Shown here in pieces: positions 1 through 7,381 of a stretch of DNA of 24,606 nt. The notes below the pieces were generated by a model. It was not told the origin of the DNA, made no database searches, and was given only the letters and a program-made list of their open reading frames with translations. Position 1 is the stretch's first letter. Each line of letters begins with the position of its first letter. Both the position numbers and the translations under genes were made by a program. Origin of the DNA: JBDUDR01 sp040002845 (GTDB lineage: Bacteria > Actinomycetota > Actinomycetes > Propionibacteriales > Nocardioidaceae); the NCBI GenBank assembly GCA_040002845.1, contig JBDUDR010000026.1, positions 1 to 24,606 of the forward strand. Reading direction: 5' to 3'.

Positions 1-290
1 GGCTTACCGGTGTTTTCGCTCTCCACCTCGACGATGTCGTCGGCTCGCGCCTCCATCGCGTCGGCCAGCTTGAGCAGCGCCGACTGCCGCTGGGAAGGGG
101 TGGTGTCCCGCCAGGACTCGAAGGCCTTGTCGGCCGCCTGTATTGCCCGGTCGACATCCTCGGCGCGGGACACCGGGGCGGTCGCGTACGCCTTGCCGTT
201 GACGGGGTTGACGACTTCGGAGGTACGGCCATCCGCAGGCTCCACCGACTCACCGTTGATGAAGTTGCGCAGCACGCGAAGGTCTGACAT
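1..290 (-). CDS. patD: gamma-aminobutyraldehyde dehydrogenase, N-terminal part (cut by window start)
   Basis: Reading the minus strand from the ATG at 290 gives MSDLRVLRNFINGE..., then a typical aldehyde dehydrogenase N-terminus with VNPVNGKAYATAPVS, FESWRDTTPSQRQSALLKLADAME and VESENTGK. The last motif, together with the FINGE start, is characteristic of 4-aminobutyraldehyde dehydrogenases. The family oxidises 4-aminobutanal to GABA with NAD in the cytoplasm, the second step of putrescine breakdown. Only about 96 residues are present, so the catalytic Asn, Glu and Cys lie outside the window. A clear AAAGGAA Shine-Dalgarno sits 6 bases before the start. It is 22 bases downstream of the ydcV-like permease and closes the visible operon, the same place patD holds after ydcSTUV in E. 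coli. A related omega-aminoaldehyde dehydrogenase, for example for 5-aminopentanal, is possible. Confidence 0.82.
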   Translation of the reverse strand, partial: MSDLRVLRNFINGESVEPADGRTSEVVNPVNGKAYATAPVSRAEDVDRAIQAADKAFESWRDTTPSQRQSALLKLADAMEARADDIVEVESENTGK

Positions 291-312
291 GACGATTCCT
301 TTCAGGACCGGA

Positions 313-1116
313 TCACAAGCGGCCACCGGCGGTCTCGCCGGACAGCTTCTGCGAGAGATAGATCGGGATGACGGACAAAGCGATGAGCACAGCGCCGACG
401 ACATTGACCACCGGGGCGTTGTTGGGTCGGAAGAGGTTGCTGAAGATCCAGATCGGCAGGGTCTGCAGACTCGCGCCGGCCGTGAAGGTCGTCACGATGA
501 TCTCGTCGAAGGACAGGGCGAATGCCAGCAGTGCGCCCGCGAACAGGGCCGAACCCAAGGATGGGAACGTGATGAGCCGGAACGTGGTCCATCGAGTCGC
601 ACCGAGATCCATGGATGCCTCCTCAGAGCTCTCGCCCAGCCTGCGCAGCCGGGCCAGAACGTTGTTGAAGACCACGACGATGCAGAACGTCGCATGGGCG
701 ATCACCACAGTTACGTACCCTAGTTCGATCCCCAGGACCGTGAGGAACGCGTTGTTGAGCGCGATGCCTGTAACGATGCCTGGCAACGCGATCGGCAGGA
801 TCACCAGCAGCGAGACAGCGTCTCGACCAAAGAACCGGTAACGCTGCAGGGCGAACGCCGACAGGGTGCCGAGCACAAGCGCGACACCGGTCGCCGCCAG
901 CCCGACCTTCACGCTGGTCAGGACGGCACTCCGAGCGCCCTGGTTGTCCAACGCGGCAGACCACCAGTGCAGCGTCACGTGGTCAGGGGGCCAGGCGAAC
1001 GTGGTGTCCGCGTTGAACGAGTTGATCACCACAATGAGCAGCGGCACATAGATGAAAGCCAGCGCGAGCGCGACGGCGCCGCGAAGCAGCCACTTGGCAT
1101 GACCTGTGAGCGTCAT
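313..1116 (-). CDS. ydcV: ABC transporter inner-membrane permease, YdcV/PotC type
   Basis: This 267-residue, very hydrophobic protein has a short cytoplasmic N-terminus, a first membrane helix near residues 12-34 and about six helices in all. The EAA coupling loop, EEASMDLGATRWTTFRLITFP (residues 165-185), is where the ATPase docks. The segment LPIALPGIVTGIAL and the length are typical of PotC-type permeases. It would form the heterodimeric channel with the upstream YdcU-type protein and import a polyamine or GABA-like substrate. The ATG at 1116 follows a GAGGGGGC Shine-Dalgarno and lies 10 bases after the upstream permease stop. Naming as ydcV rather than potC rests on the YdcS-type binding protein and patD next door. 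Confidence 0.85.
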   Translation of the reverse strand: MTLTGHAKWLLRGAVALALAFIYVPLLIVVINSFNADTTFAWPPDHVTLHWWSAALDNQGARSAVLTSVKVGLAATGVALVLGTLSAFALQRYRFFGRDAVSLLVILPIALPGIVTGIALNNAFLTVLGIELGYVTVVIAHATFCIVVVFNNVLARLRRLGESSEEASMDLGATRWTTFRLITFPSLGSALFAGALLAFALSFDEIIVTTFTAGASLQTLPIWIFSNLFRPNNAPVVNVVGAVLIALSVIPIYLSQKLSGETAGGRL

Positions 1117-1126
1117 AGGAGCCCCC

Positions 1127-2026
1127 TCACAGGTTGTCCAGCGCGCCGGTGCGGCGTACCGCGCCCAGATAGATGAGCATCACCACTGCCGAGACGGTGG
1201 CCATCGCCGCAGCGAACGGCAAGTTGCTGGCTGCCCCGATGTTGTCGTACACGACGTTGCCCAGCAGCTGCGTTGTCCCACCCACGATCTTGACCGAGAT
1301 GTAGTCACCCAACGACAGCGAGAAGGTGAAGATCGAGCCGGCCACGATGGCGGGGAACACCATGGGGATCACCACCGATCTCAGCGTACGTCCGGGCCGC
1401 GCACCCAGATCACCCGAGGCCTCCAGCACGGAGTCTGGCAGCCTGAGCAGGCCGGCGAACACGGGCAGGATCATGTACGGAAGCCACAGGTAGGACAGCG
1501 TGATGATCACCGCAACCAGCCCGAACCCGGGCGTACCCCCGAAAGTCGAGTCGATCAGGCCATGCTCGGAGAGCAGGACCCGCCAGGCATACCCCTTGAC
1601 CAGATAACTGGCCCACAGCGGCATCAAGACCGCCACCACCAGCAGCTTCTGGACCCGCGGCGACGCCAGTTTGGCCATGTAGAAGGCCACCGGAAACGCG
1701 ATGATCGCGTCGATCACGGTCACTGCCACCGCCACGCCGATCGTGCGGAACACGATCCGTCGGTAGACGTCCGTCTCCACCAGCTGTCGGTAGTTGTCGA
1801 GGGTCCACGACCTGACGACATCGCCGGTGAAGCTGTCGGTGCTCCAAAACGCGGTCACGAACAAGGCGGCCAACGAGCCGAGATAGGCGACGCCGAGCCA
1901 GAACATCGGGGCGGCGAGCAAGCCCAGCAGCCGCAACCAGACATTGCGATGCATGAAGGCCGAGAGCGCGCGCAGCCTCGTCGGTTGGGGTGGCCCGGTT
2001 CCGAATGCCGGCATACTCGTTGTCAT
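1127..2026 (-). CDS. ydcU: ABC transporter inner-membrane permease, YdcU/PotB type
   Basis: The 299-residue protein has a long N-terminal tail of about 30 residues, then a first membrane helix around 33-60 and about six helices in total. The EAA loop LEASGDLGARPGRTLRSVVIP lies near residues 201-221. The segment LMPLWASYLVKGYAWRVLL is typical of PotB/YdcU proteins. It pairs with the downstream YdcV-type permease, with which it is separated by 10 bases. A GGAGGG Shine-Dalgarno lies 4-5 bases before the ATG at 2026. The gap to the upstream binding-protein gene is 51 bases, the largest in this operon, but no terminator hairpin is evident there. Confidence 0.85.
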   Translation of the reverse strand: MTTSMPAFGTGPPQPTRLRALSAFMHRNVWLRLLGLLAAPMFWLGVAYLGSLAALFVTAFWSTDSFTGDVVRSWTLDNYRQLVETDVYRRIVFRTIGVAVAVTVIDAIIAFPVAFYMAKLASPRVQKLLVVAVLMPLWASYLVKGYAWRVLLSEHGLIDSTFGGTPGFGLVAVIITLSYLWLPYMILPVFAGLLRLPDSVLEASGDLGARPGRTLRSVVIPMVFPAIVAGSIFTFSLSLGDYISVKIVGGTTQLLGNVVYDNIGAASNLPFAAAMATVSAVVMLIYLGAVRRTGALDNL

Positions 2027-2077
2027 CGATCCCTCCAGCGGCCCCCGGTGCCCGTCGGGGGCCGACAGATCAGGTGG

Positions 2078-3310
2078 CTATCCCTTGATCTCGGTCCACG
2101 CATTGGTCCAGTCGGAGTAGTCGGTGCACTTGACGTCCGTGCGTCCGTCCAGGCACTGCTCGATCGGTGTAGTCCAGTAGTGGAGCTTGCTGGCGTACGC
2201 CGCGTCGTCCGCGTGGTAGGTCGCGCAGAAGTTGTGGTCAGAGGTCTCGTTGCACGCCTTGAGGTTGGCGGGAGCCTCCCCGAACCACTCCGCAACCTGG
2301 GCATTCACCTTGGCCGACACGATCCAGTCCATCCACTTGTAGGCACACGTCTTGTGCTTGGACTCGGTGGCGACCATCCAGGTGTCCGACCAACCCGTTG
2401 ACCCCTCAGCCGGCAGGAACGCCTTGACCGGCGCCTTGGCCGCGGCGAGGTTGGCGATGACCTGCCAGGTCGTTCCGATGACCGTCGACCCAGTCTTGAA
2501 GGCCTGGATCTCCTTGAGATAGTCCGACCAGTACTCCCCCACGCTCTGGCGCTGGCTCTTCAACAGGTCAACGGCGGCTGCCAGCTGGTCCTCGTCAAGC
2601 GCGTAGGGGTCTTTGATGCCGAGGTCCGGCTGGTGATTCATCAGGTAGAGTCCCGCGTCGGCGATGTAGATCGGGGAGTCGTACGCCGTCACCTCACCGT
2701 TGTACTGCGACGCATCGTCGAACACGGCCGACCACGAGGTCGGAGCCGGCTTGACCACCGAGCTGTTGTACATCAAGAGGTTGGCGCCCCAGCCATGAGG
2801 TATGCCGTACATCTGGCCGTTAACCGAGTTCCAAGGACGGTCCTTGAGGAAGTCAGCGACGTCCGCGTAGCTGGGAACCAGGTCGGTGTTGACCGGCTCC
2901 ACGTAGCCGCCTGCGATCAGCCGCAGGGAAGCGTCACCCGAGGCCGAGACGACGTCGTACTCGCCGGTCTTCATCAAGGCGTACGCCTCGTCCGAGGTGC
3001 CGAAGACCTTCACGTTGACGTCGCATCCCGACTGTTGTTCGAAGGGCGTGACCCAGTCGACGTCGGGGGCGGTGGAGCCGTCTTCTGCATAGCCTGGCCA
3101 GGCCAGGACGTTCAGGTGCCCTTCTGGGGTACCCAGGGCCTGGAGCATCGGAAGGTCGGGCGGAGTGAACGCCGCGACCTGGCCGGTGCCGGCACCGCTC
3201 GGGGTGGACGTGTCTTCGCCCGACTTGGTGCCGCACGCGGCGACTGCCAGGGCAAGTGCCACCGCACCCAGCAGGCCTTGCGCCACCCTGCTTCGCTGGT
3301 TTGTGAACAT
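2078..3310 (-). CDS. ydcS: substrate-binding lipoprotein, YdcS family
   Basis: The start was set at the ATG at 3310 because GGAGG sits 7 bases before it; an upstream extension of 22 codons has no signal-like sequence. The 410-residue product begins with a Sec lipoprotein signal, LALAVAAC, with lipidated Cys26, so it is anchored outside the membrane. The body carries blocks known from E. coli YdcS: NVLAWPGY, DWVTPFEQQSGCDVNVK, DVVSASGDASLRLI, AYDSPIYIADA and CAYKWMDW. This is the solute receptor for the YdcTUV importer; substrates of the family include putrescine- or GABA-like compounds, though the specificity here is inferred. E. coli YdcS has also been reported to have polyhydroxybutyrate synthase activity. 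It lies 23 bases after the ATPase gene. Confidence 0.85.
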   Translation of the reverse strand: MFTNQRSRVAQGLLGAVALALAVAACGTKSGEDTSTPSGAGTGQVAAFTPPDLPMLQALGTPEGHLNVLAWPGYAEDGSTAPDVDWVTPFEQQSGCDVNVKVFGTSDEAYALMKTGEYDVVSASGDASLRLIAGGYVEPVNTDLVPSYADVADFLKDRPWNSVNGQMYGIPHGWGANLLMYNSSVVKPAPTSWSAVFDDASQYNGEVTAYDSPIYIADAGLYLMNHQPDLGIKDPYALDEDQLAAAVDLLKSQRQSVGEYWSDYLKEIQAFKTGSTVIGTTWQVIANLAAAKAPVKAFLPAEGSTGWSDTWMVATESKHKTCAYKWMDWIVSAKVNAQVAEWFGEAPANLKACNETSDHNFCATYHADDAAYASKLHYWTTPIEQCLDGRTDVKCTDYSDWTNAWTEIKG

Positions 3311-3333
3311 GATGGATCCTCCACTAGTGGATT

Positions 3334-4413
3334 TCACGACGCGTCCTCGACTTGAAAACGGTGCTCCTTGCTCCAAGACAGGCGCACTTGGGCGCCGCGA
3401 TATCCGAGAACGTCCATCGACGACCGGTGCATGTTCTGCTGTAGCGCGACCAGTTGGCCACCGGTGTCGAGATCGACGACGAATCGCGTCGCTGCGCCGA
3501 GGTAGACGACCTCGGCGACCTTTCCCGTCACGGACTCCGCGCCCGCAGGCGCGGGGTCTGCGAGGTCCGTACTGATGCGGATCTTCTCCGGCCGCACGGC
3601 GTATGTCCGGGCGGAACCGAACAGCTCTTCTGCCGTCCGTCCGTGCAGGAGGTTCGTGGTTCCCACGAATCCGGCCACGAACTTGGTCACTGGACGCTCG
3701 TAGACCTCAGCGGCCGTTCCAACCTGCTGCACCCGCCCGTCGTTGAAGACGGCGATGCGGTCGCTCATCGTCAGGGCCTCCTCCTGGTCGTGCGTGACGA
3801 AGATGAAGGTGATGCCCACTTGCCTCTGCAGCTCGGCCAGCTCCAGCTGCATCTCCTGGCGGAGCTTGCGGTCGAGAGCCCCCAGGGGTTCGTCGAGCAG
3901 CAGTACCTTCGGCTGGATCACCAGGGCACGAGCCAGCGCGACCCGCTGCCGTTGACCGCCCGAGAGCTGTGATGGCTTGCGATCACCGAACCCTGTCAGG
4001 CGGACGGTGGCGAGCGCCTGTTCGGCCAGCTCCCGCCGCTGGTTCTTCTTCACCTTGCGGACCCGCAGGCCGTACGCGACGTTGTCTCGCACGTTCATGT
4101 GTGCGAACAGCGCGTAGTCCTGGAAGACAGTGCTGACATCTCGCTCGAACGGCGCTCTGTCGGTGACATCGGCCCCCTCGAGGCGGATCCGGCCGCTAGT
4201 GGGCTTCTCGAAGCCGGCGATCATCCGGAGCACCGTCGTCTTGCCCGACCCCGATGGACCCAGCATCGAGAAGAACTCACCGTTGAGAATGTCCAGTTCC
4301 AAGCCGTCGACTGCGACGACCCTGCCGAAGTTCTTGTGCAGACCTTCCAGGGAGATGGCGACCCGGCCTCCCGCCGCCTGCTCGGCGTCCTGGGTGCCCT
4401 GCGTGTCTGTCAT
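3334..4413 (-). CDS. ydcT: ABC transporter ATPase, YdcT/PotA type
   Basis: The 359-residue protein has all ABC ATPase motifs in order: Walker A GPSGSGKT (52-59), Q-loop FQDYALF (97-103), signature LSGGQ (150-154), Walker B LLLDEP (171-176) and switch histidine in FVTHDQ (H208). A C-terminal TOBE-like domain (about 270-355) contains VRPEKIRIS and VVYLGAATRFVVDLDTG, as in PotA/YdcT importers. It would hydrolyse ATP on the cytoplasmic face to drive import through YdcUV. The ATG at 4413 follows an AGGG Shine-Dalgarno at 8 bases. The ALDH-like gene ends 9 bases upstream, so the two are probably on one message. Confidence 0.9.
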   Translation of the reverse strand: MTDTQGTQDAEQAAGGRVAISLEGLHKNFGRVVAVDGLELDILNGEFFSMLGPSGSGKTTVLRMIAGFEKPTSGRIRLEGADVTDRAPFERDVSTVFQDYALFAHMNVRDNVAYGLRVRKVKKNQRRELAEQALATVRLTGFGDRKPSQLSGGQRQRVALARALVIQPKVLLLDEPLGALDRKLRQEMQLELAELQRQVGITFIFVTHDQEEALTMSDRIAVFNDGRVQQVGTAAEVYERPVTKFVAGFVGTTNLLHGRTAEELFGSARTYAVRPEKIRISTDLADPAPAGAESVTGKVAEVVYLGAATRFVVDLDTGGQLVALQQNMHRSSMDVLGYRGAQVRLSWSKEHRFQVEDAS

Positions 4414-4422
4414 CGGGTATCC

Positions 4423-5676
4423 CTACGAGGCGATCGACACATGCCGAGAGCCGGTCATGGGGCTGCCGAGCTCCGCGCAAGTGAGCGGCCTGGTGGGAAT
4501 CGTGTTGACGACGACACGTGGGTAGTCGAGTCGGCGGATGGCGCTCATTGCCCTGGTCAGATCGGGCGTCAGGATGGCCACCGTCTCGGCCCGTGGCGAG
4601 CGGTTGGCCAGGGCCCACGCATCCTCGAGGTCGTCGTACGGGCCCACCAACTGGTGCAAGCGGTCGACGTCGGCATGTCCCGTCGTGTCGACGGCCGGGT
4701 CGGCAGGATCGCCGACCACGAGCGCCTCCGCGGCTCGTGTCAGCATGTCGAGGCACGCTCCATGCGTGGCACGGGCGACCAGGATCCGGTGTACCCGCCC
4801 CCAACCGGTGGTTGGAGCTGATCCGAGCCAGGTAGCAAGCTCTACCGCCATCTGGTCGAGGTGCACCCCTGCCTCGAGGATCACGGTGACCGACCCGGTG
4901 TCAGCGGCCACTCGCTTCCCCAGCGCCTGCCGAGTGACGTCGGCCACCACTATGGGATCGCCGGACACCGCGACCATGCGTACTCTCTGCTGCCCAGCCA
5001 GCTCGTTGCCCACGTCCTTCCCTATCCCCGTGACTACCGAGACCCACGTCGGTGGCAGGCCGCTCTCGACGAGCAGATCGAGCAACCGGATGGAGGATAC
5101 CGGCGTTTTTCGTGATGGCTTGACTATCGCCGGGCAACCGACCGCGATCGCCTCGGCCACCCGGGTGGCGGTGACCATCAGGGGGCCGGCGCTCGTGGTC
5201 AAGATGGCGACCGGGCCTAGCGGCACCGTCAGATCAAAACGCGCTCCGGGGGCAACTTCGGGCTCACGCTCTCGCGTCTTGGCTTGGTGTTGAAGGGCCG
5301 CAACCGACACGTCCACCTCCGCAAGGGCGTGGCGTACCGGCTTGGCCGACTCCAAGGTGATCGTCTGGGCGAACTCGTGCCGACGCTGAGACAGCAGATC
5401 GGCGGCCCGAGAAAGGACCCCCGATCGCTGCTCGGCCGGGAGCGGACCGGCGAGCCAGGCCTGTTCGGCAACCTCACAGGCCAGGCTGACGTGACCGCTG
5501 TCGCATTGGGGCACTCGGGCCACCAGCCGGCTGGTCAGCGGCGCCACGATGTCGTCCCAGGTGTCGGCAGCCGTTGGCACGCCACCGATGCGGATGCGAG
5601 TCTGCTCCACGTCACCCCTGACTGCCGGTGCAAGGCGGCGACCGGGGAACCTCGACAGAGGTCGCGGGTTCTCCAT
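4423..5676 (-). CDS. aldehyde dehydrogenase-like protein, probably catalytically inactive
   Basis: From the ATG at 5676 the product is 417 residues, shorter than the usual 470-500 for the superfamily. The fold is recognisable: VPLGPVAILT...AEAIAVGCPAIVKPSRKTPVSSIRLLDLLVESGLPP (about 151-209) matches the cofactor-binding region, with Lys186 in the KPS motif, and the C-terminal part resembles ALDH oligomerisation segments. The catalytic residues appear to be gone. TSAGP (161-165) stands where PWNFP supplies the catalytic Asn; DTGS (259-262) stands where ELGG supplies Glu; TTGWGRVHRILV (289-300) stands where GQxC supplies the nucleophilic Cys. It heads the ydc operon and is divergent from the PucR gene. 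No clear Shine-Dalgarno precedes the ATG, so a leaderless message is possible. Role unknown; a ligand-binding or regulatory pseudoenzyme fits better than a dehydrogenase. Confidence 0.72.
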   Translation of the reverse strand: MENPRPLSRFPGRRLAPAVRGDVEQTRIRIGGVPTAADTWDDIVAPLTSRLVARVPQCDSGHVSLACEVAEQAWLAGPLPAEQRSGVLSRAADLLSQRRHEFAQTITLESAKPVRHALAEVDVSVAALQHQAKTREREPEVAPGARFDLTVPLGPVAILTTSAGPLMVTATRVAEAIAVGCPAIVKPSRKTPVSSIRLLDLLVESGLPPTWVSVVTGIGKDVGNELAGQQRVRMVAVSGDPIVVADVTRQALGKRVAADTGSVTVILEAGVHLDQMAVELATWLGSAPTTGWGRVHRILVARATHGACLDMLTRAAEALVVGDPADPAVDTTGHADVDRLHQLVGPYDDLEDAWALANRSPRAETVAILTPDLTRAMSAIRRLDYPRVVVNTIPTRPLTCAELGSPMTGSRHVSIAS

Positions 5677-5731
5677 CGCTGCTAAACCGGACGTTAGTCG
5701 CGAGCTGCACGTATCGACATGGACGCGTGCC

Positions 5732-5754
5732 CATAACTCGGGCGAATTGTTATG
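5732..5754. promoter_or_regulatory. inverted repeat CATAAC-N11-GTTATG, candidate PucR operator
   Basis: CATAAC at 5732-5737 and its reverse complement GTTATG at 5749-5754 form a perfect 6-bp dyad with an 11-bp spacer. It lies in the 112-base divergent region between the ALDH-like gene (start 5676) and the PucR gene (start 5789 or 5756). The right arm overlaps an AT-rich, -10-like TTATGCAT. Position and symmetry suit a regulator controlling both directions; the assignment to PucR is inference. Confidence 0.4.
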
Positions 5755-5788
5755 CATGCGCACAGGAGACAGGCGTACGTTTGTCTGC

Positions 5789-7321
5789 ATGCCCGTGACC
5801 CTTGGCCAGATCGTCTCGCAAGCCGAGCTGGGGTTGGTCCCGGTCGCGGCGGTCGATCTCGACCGGATCGTGCGCTGGGTGACGATCACCGAGCTGCCCG
5901 ACCCGTCACGCTGGCTGGACGGCGGCGAGCTGGTCCTCACGACGGGGCTGAGGCAACGCACCGCGGGGGAGCAGGCAGGCTTCGTGGAGTCGTTGTGCAG
6001 TGCCAAGGCAGCCGCACTCGGGTTCGGCGTGGGGCTGAGTCACGACTCGGTTCCCCAGGCGGTCGTCCAGACAGCGCAGGCCCATGACCTGCCGCTGCTG
6101 GTGGTGCCGTACGAGACACCGTTCATCGCGGTGACGAGGTTCATCGCGGACCGGATGTCGCAAGAACACGCGAGCCAGCTCCAGTCTCTGCTCGACGCAC
6201 ACGAGCAGCTCGGCCAAGCGCTGCTGTCCGGGCAGGGCCTGCAGGAGCTGCTTCATGTCTTCGCCCAGATCACCCAGGCCCCCGCGGCGGTGGTCGACCT
6301 GCACGGAAGTCTGCTGGCCAGCGCCCCGCCGTTGGCGAGCTGGCCGATCGAGCAGATCACCGAGCTGCTCCGGGACCGGGAGGCCGGCCCGGAGCCGGTC
6401 AGGCGCCAGTCATTGGACGTTCACCCGGTGATCGTCGAGGGGCGGGTGGTGGCTGCCTTCTGCGCCAGGGCACCTGGCCAGGCCGAGCACCTCTTGGGGG
6501 ACGTCTCGGGATATGCCGCACAGCTGGCGGGCCTGGAGATGGCCAGGCGCCAGGCCGTGCTCGCCGGTCGTCGGGAGCTCGCCGGCCAAGTCCTCGAGGA
6601 CATCGTGCGAGCGGCGATCTCGACATCCGAGGCGGAGCGGCGACTGACCGCGGTCGGCGTCGACCCGCACGTCGGCCATCAACTGGTGCTTGGCATAGTC
6701 GACGCCAACCACACCGCGATGCGCAACCTGCCATGGACCATTCATCCAACCACCGATCACCCAGGCGCCGATGAGAGATCTGACCCGGTGGTGACGGCGA
6801 TGACCGGACGGTACTTCGCCGCCATCTGCACCGAGACCCAGCCCGTTCACGACACCGCACACATGATGTCTGAGTACCTGCGCAATCTGGGCCAGGGCGT
6901 CTGTGTCGGGATCGGCGGCGTCTACTCCGGTGTCGATGGTCTGCGCTGGTCCTTCTTCGAGGCGCGAGATGCCCTAGGCAAGGGAGCGGGCATCCACGAG
7001 GGCGAGCCGCTGAGCTTGCCACGGTTGTTGGTGGCCAACCCCGAGCTGCCGGTCCAGGAGCTCGCCCGGGCGGCGCTGCGGCCGGTCTTGGAGGCCGATG
7101 GCGAGGTCAACCGCACCCTCGCCGACACCCTGCGGGTCTTCTTGGAGCTCGACGGGTCTGTATCGGCCACAGCCGACCGCCTGTTCATCCACCGCAACAC
7201 CGTTCGCTACCGGCTCACCCAGGTGGAACGCCTCACCGGTAGATCCCTGGCATCCACCCAGGATCGTGTGCACCTGTGGCTCGCGTTGATGGCGTTGGGT
7301 GATCCGCCTGCCATGTCCTGA
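5789..7321 (+). CDS. PucR-family transcriptional regulator
   Basis: From the ATG at 5789 the product is 510 residues and begins MPVTLGQIVSQAELGL, the usual opening of the N-terminal PucR domain (about 1-120; ends near FIADRM). A middle region (about 125-430) may be the GGDEF-like or sensory part. The C-terminus has the PucR helix-turn-helix, LADTLRVFLELDGSVSATA followed by DRLFIHRNTVRYRL (about 445-480), and ends in LWLALMALG. An in-frame ATG at 5756 would add 11 residues; GGAGA at 5764 is badly placed for either start. Family members control purine, GABA and related nitrogen-source catabolism; GabR of Corynebacterium glutamicum, which controls gabTDP, is of this type. Its divergent position suggests control of the ydc/patD operon and perhaps of gcdH, 60 bases downstream. 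Confidence 0.88.
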   Translation: MPVTLGQIVSQAELGLVPVAAVDLDRIVRWVTITELPDPSRWLDGGELVLTTGLRQRTAGEQAGFVESLCSAKAAALGFGVGLSHDSVPQAVVQTAQAHDLPLLVVPYETPFIAVTRFIADRMSQEHASQLQSLLDAHEQLGQALLSGQGLQELLHVFAQITQAPAAVVDLHGSLLASAPPLASWPIEQITELLRDREAGPEPVRRQSLDVHPVIVEGRVVAAFCARAPGQAEHLLGDVSGYAAQLAGLEMARRQAVLAGRRELAGQVLEDIVRAAISTSEAERRLTAVGVDPHVGHQLVLGIVDANHTAMRNLPWTIHPTTDHPGADERSDPVVTAMTGRYFAAICTETQPVHDTAHMMSEYLRNLGQGVCVGIGGVYSGVDGLRWSFFEARDALGKGAGIHEGEPLSLPRLLVANPELPVQELARAALRPVLEADGEVNRTLADTLRVFLELDGSVSATADRLFIHRNTVRYRLTQVERLTGRSLASTQDRVHLWLALMALGDPPAMS

Positions 7322-7381
7322 CTCTCGAGGCCGTCCACCCTGTCTATCTTTGGAGCCACCCCACCTCTGACCGGAGCACCC

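Noticed and set aside
10..723. Plus-strand open frame over the patD and ydcV genes
   Set aside because: Low-complexity, Arg/Asp/Gly-rich product antisense to two clear genes; typical spurious frame in GC-rich DNA.
1106..2401. 431-codon plus-strand open frame
   Set aside because: Antisense to the YdcU permease; His/Gln/Arg-rich with no fold-like pattern.
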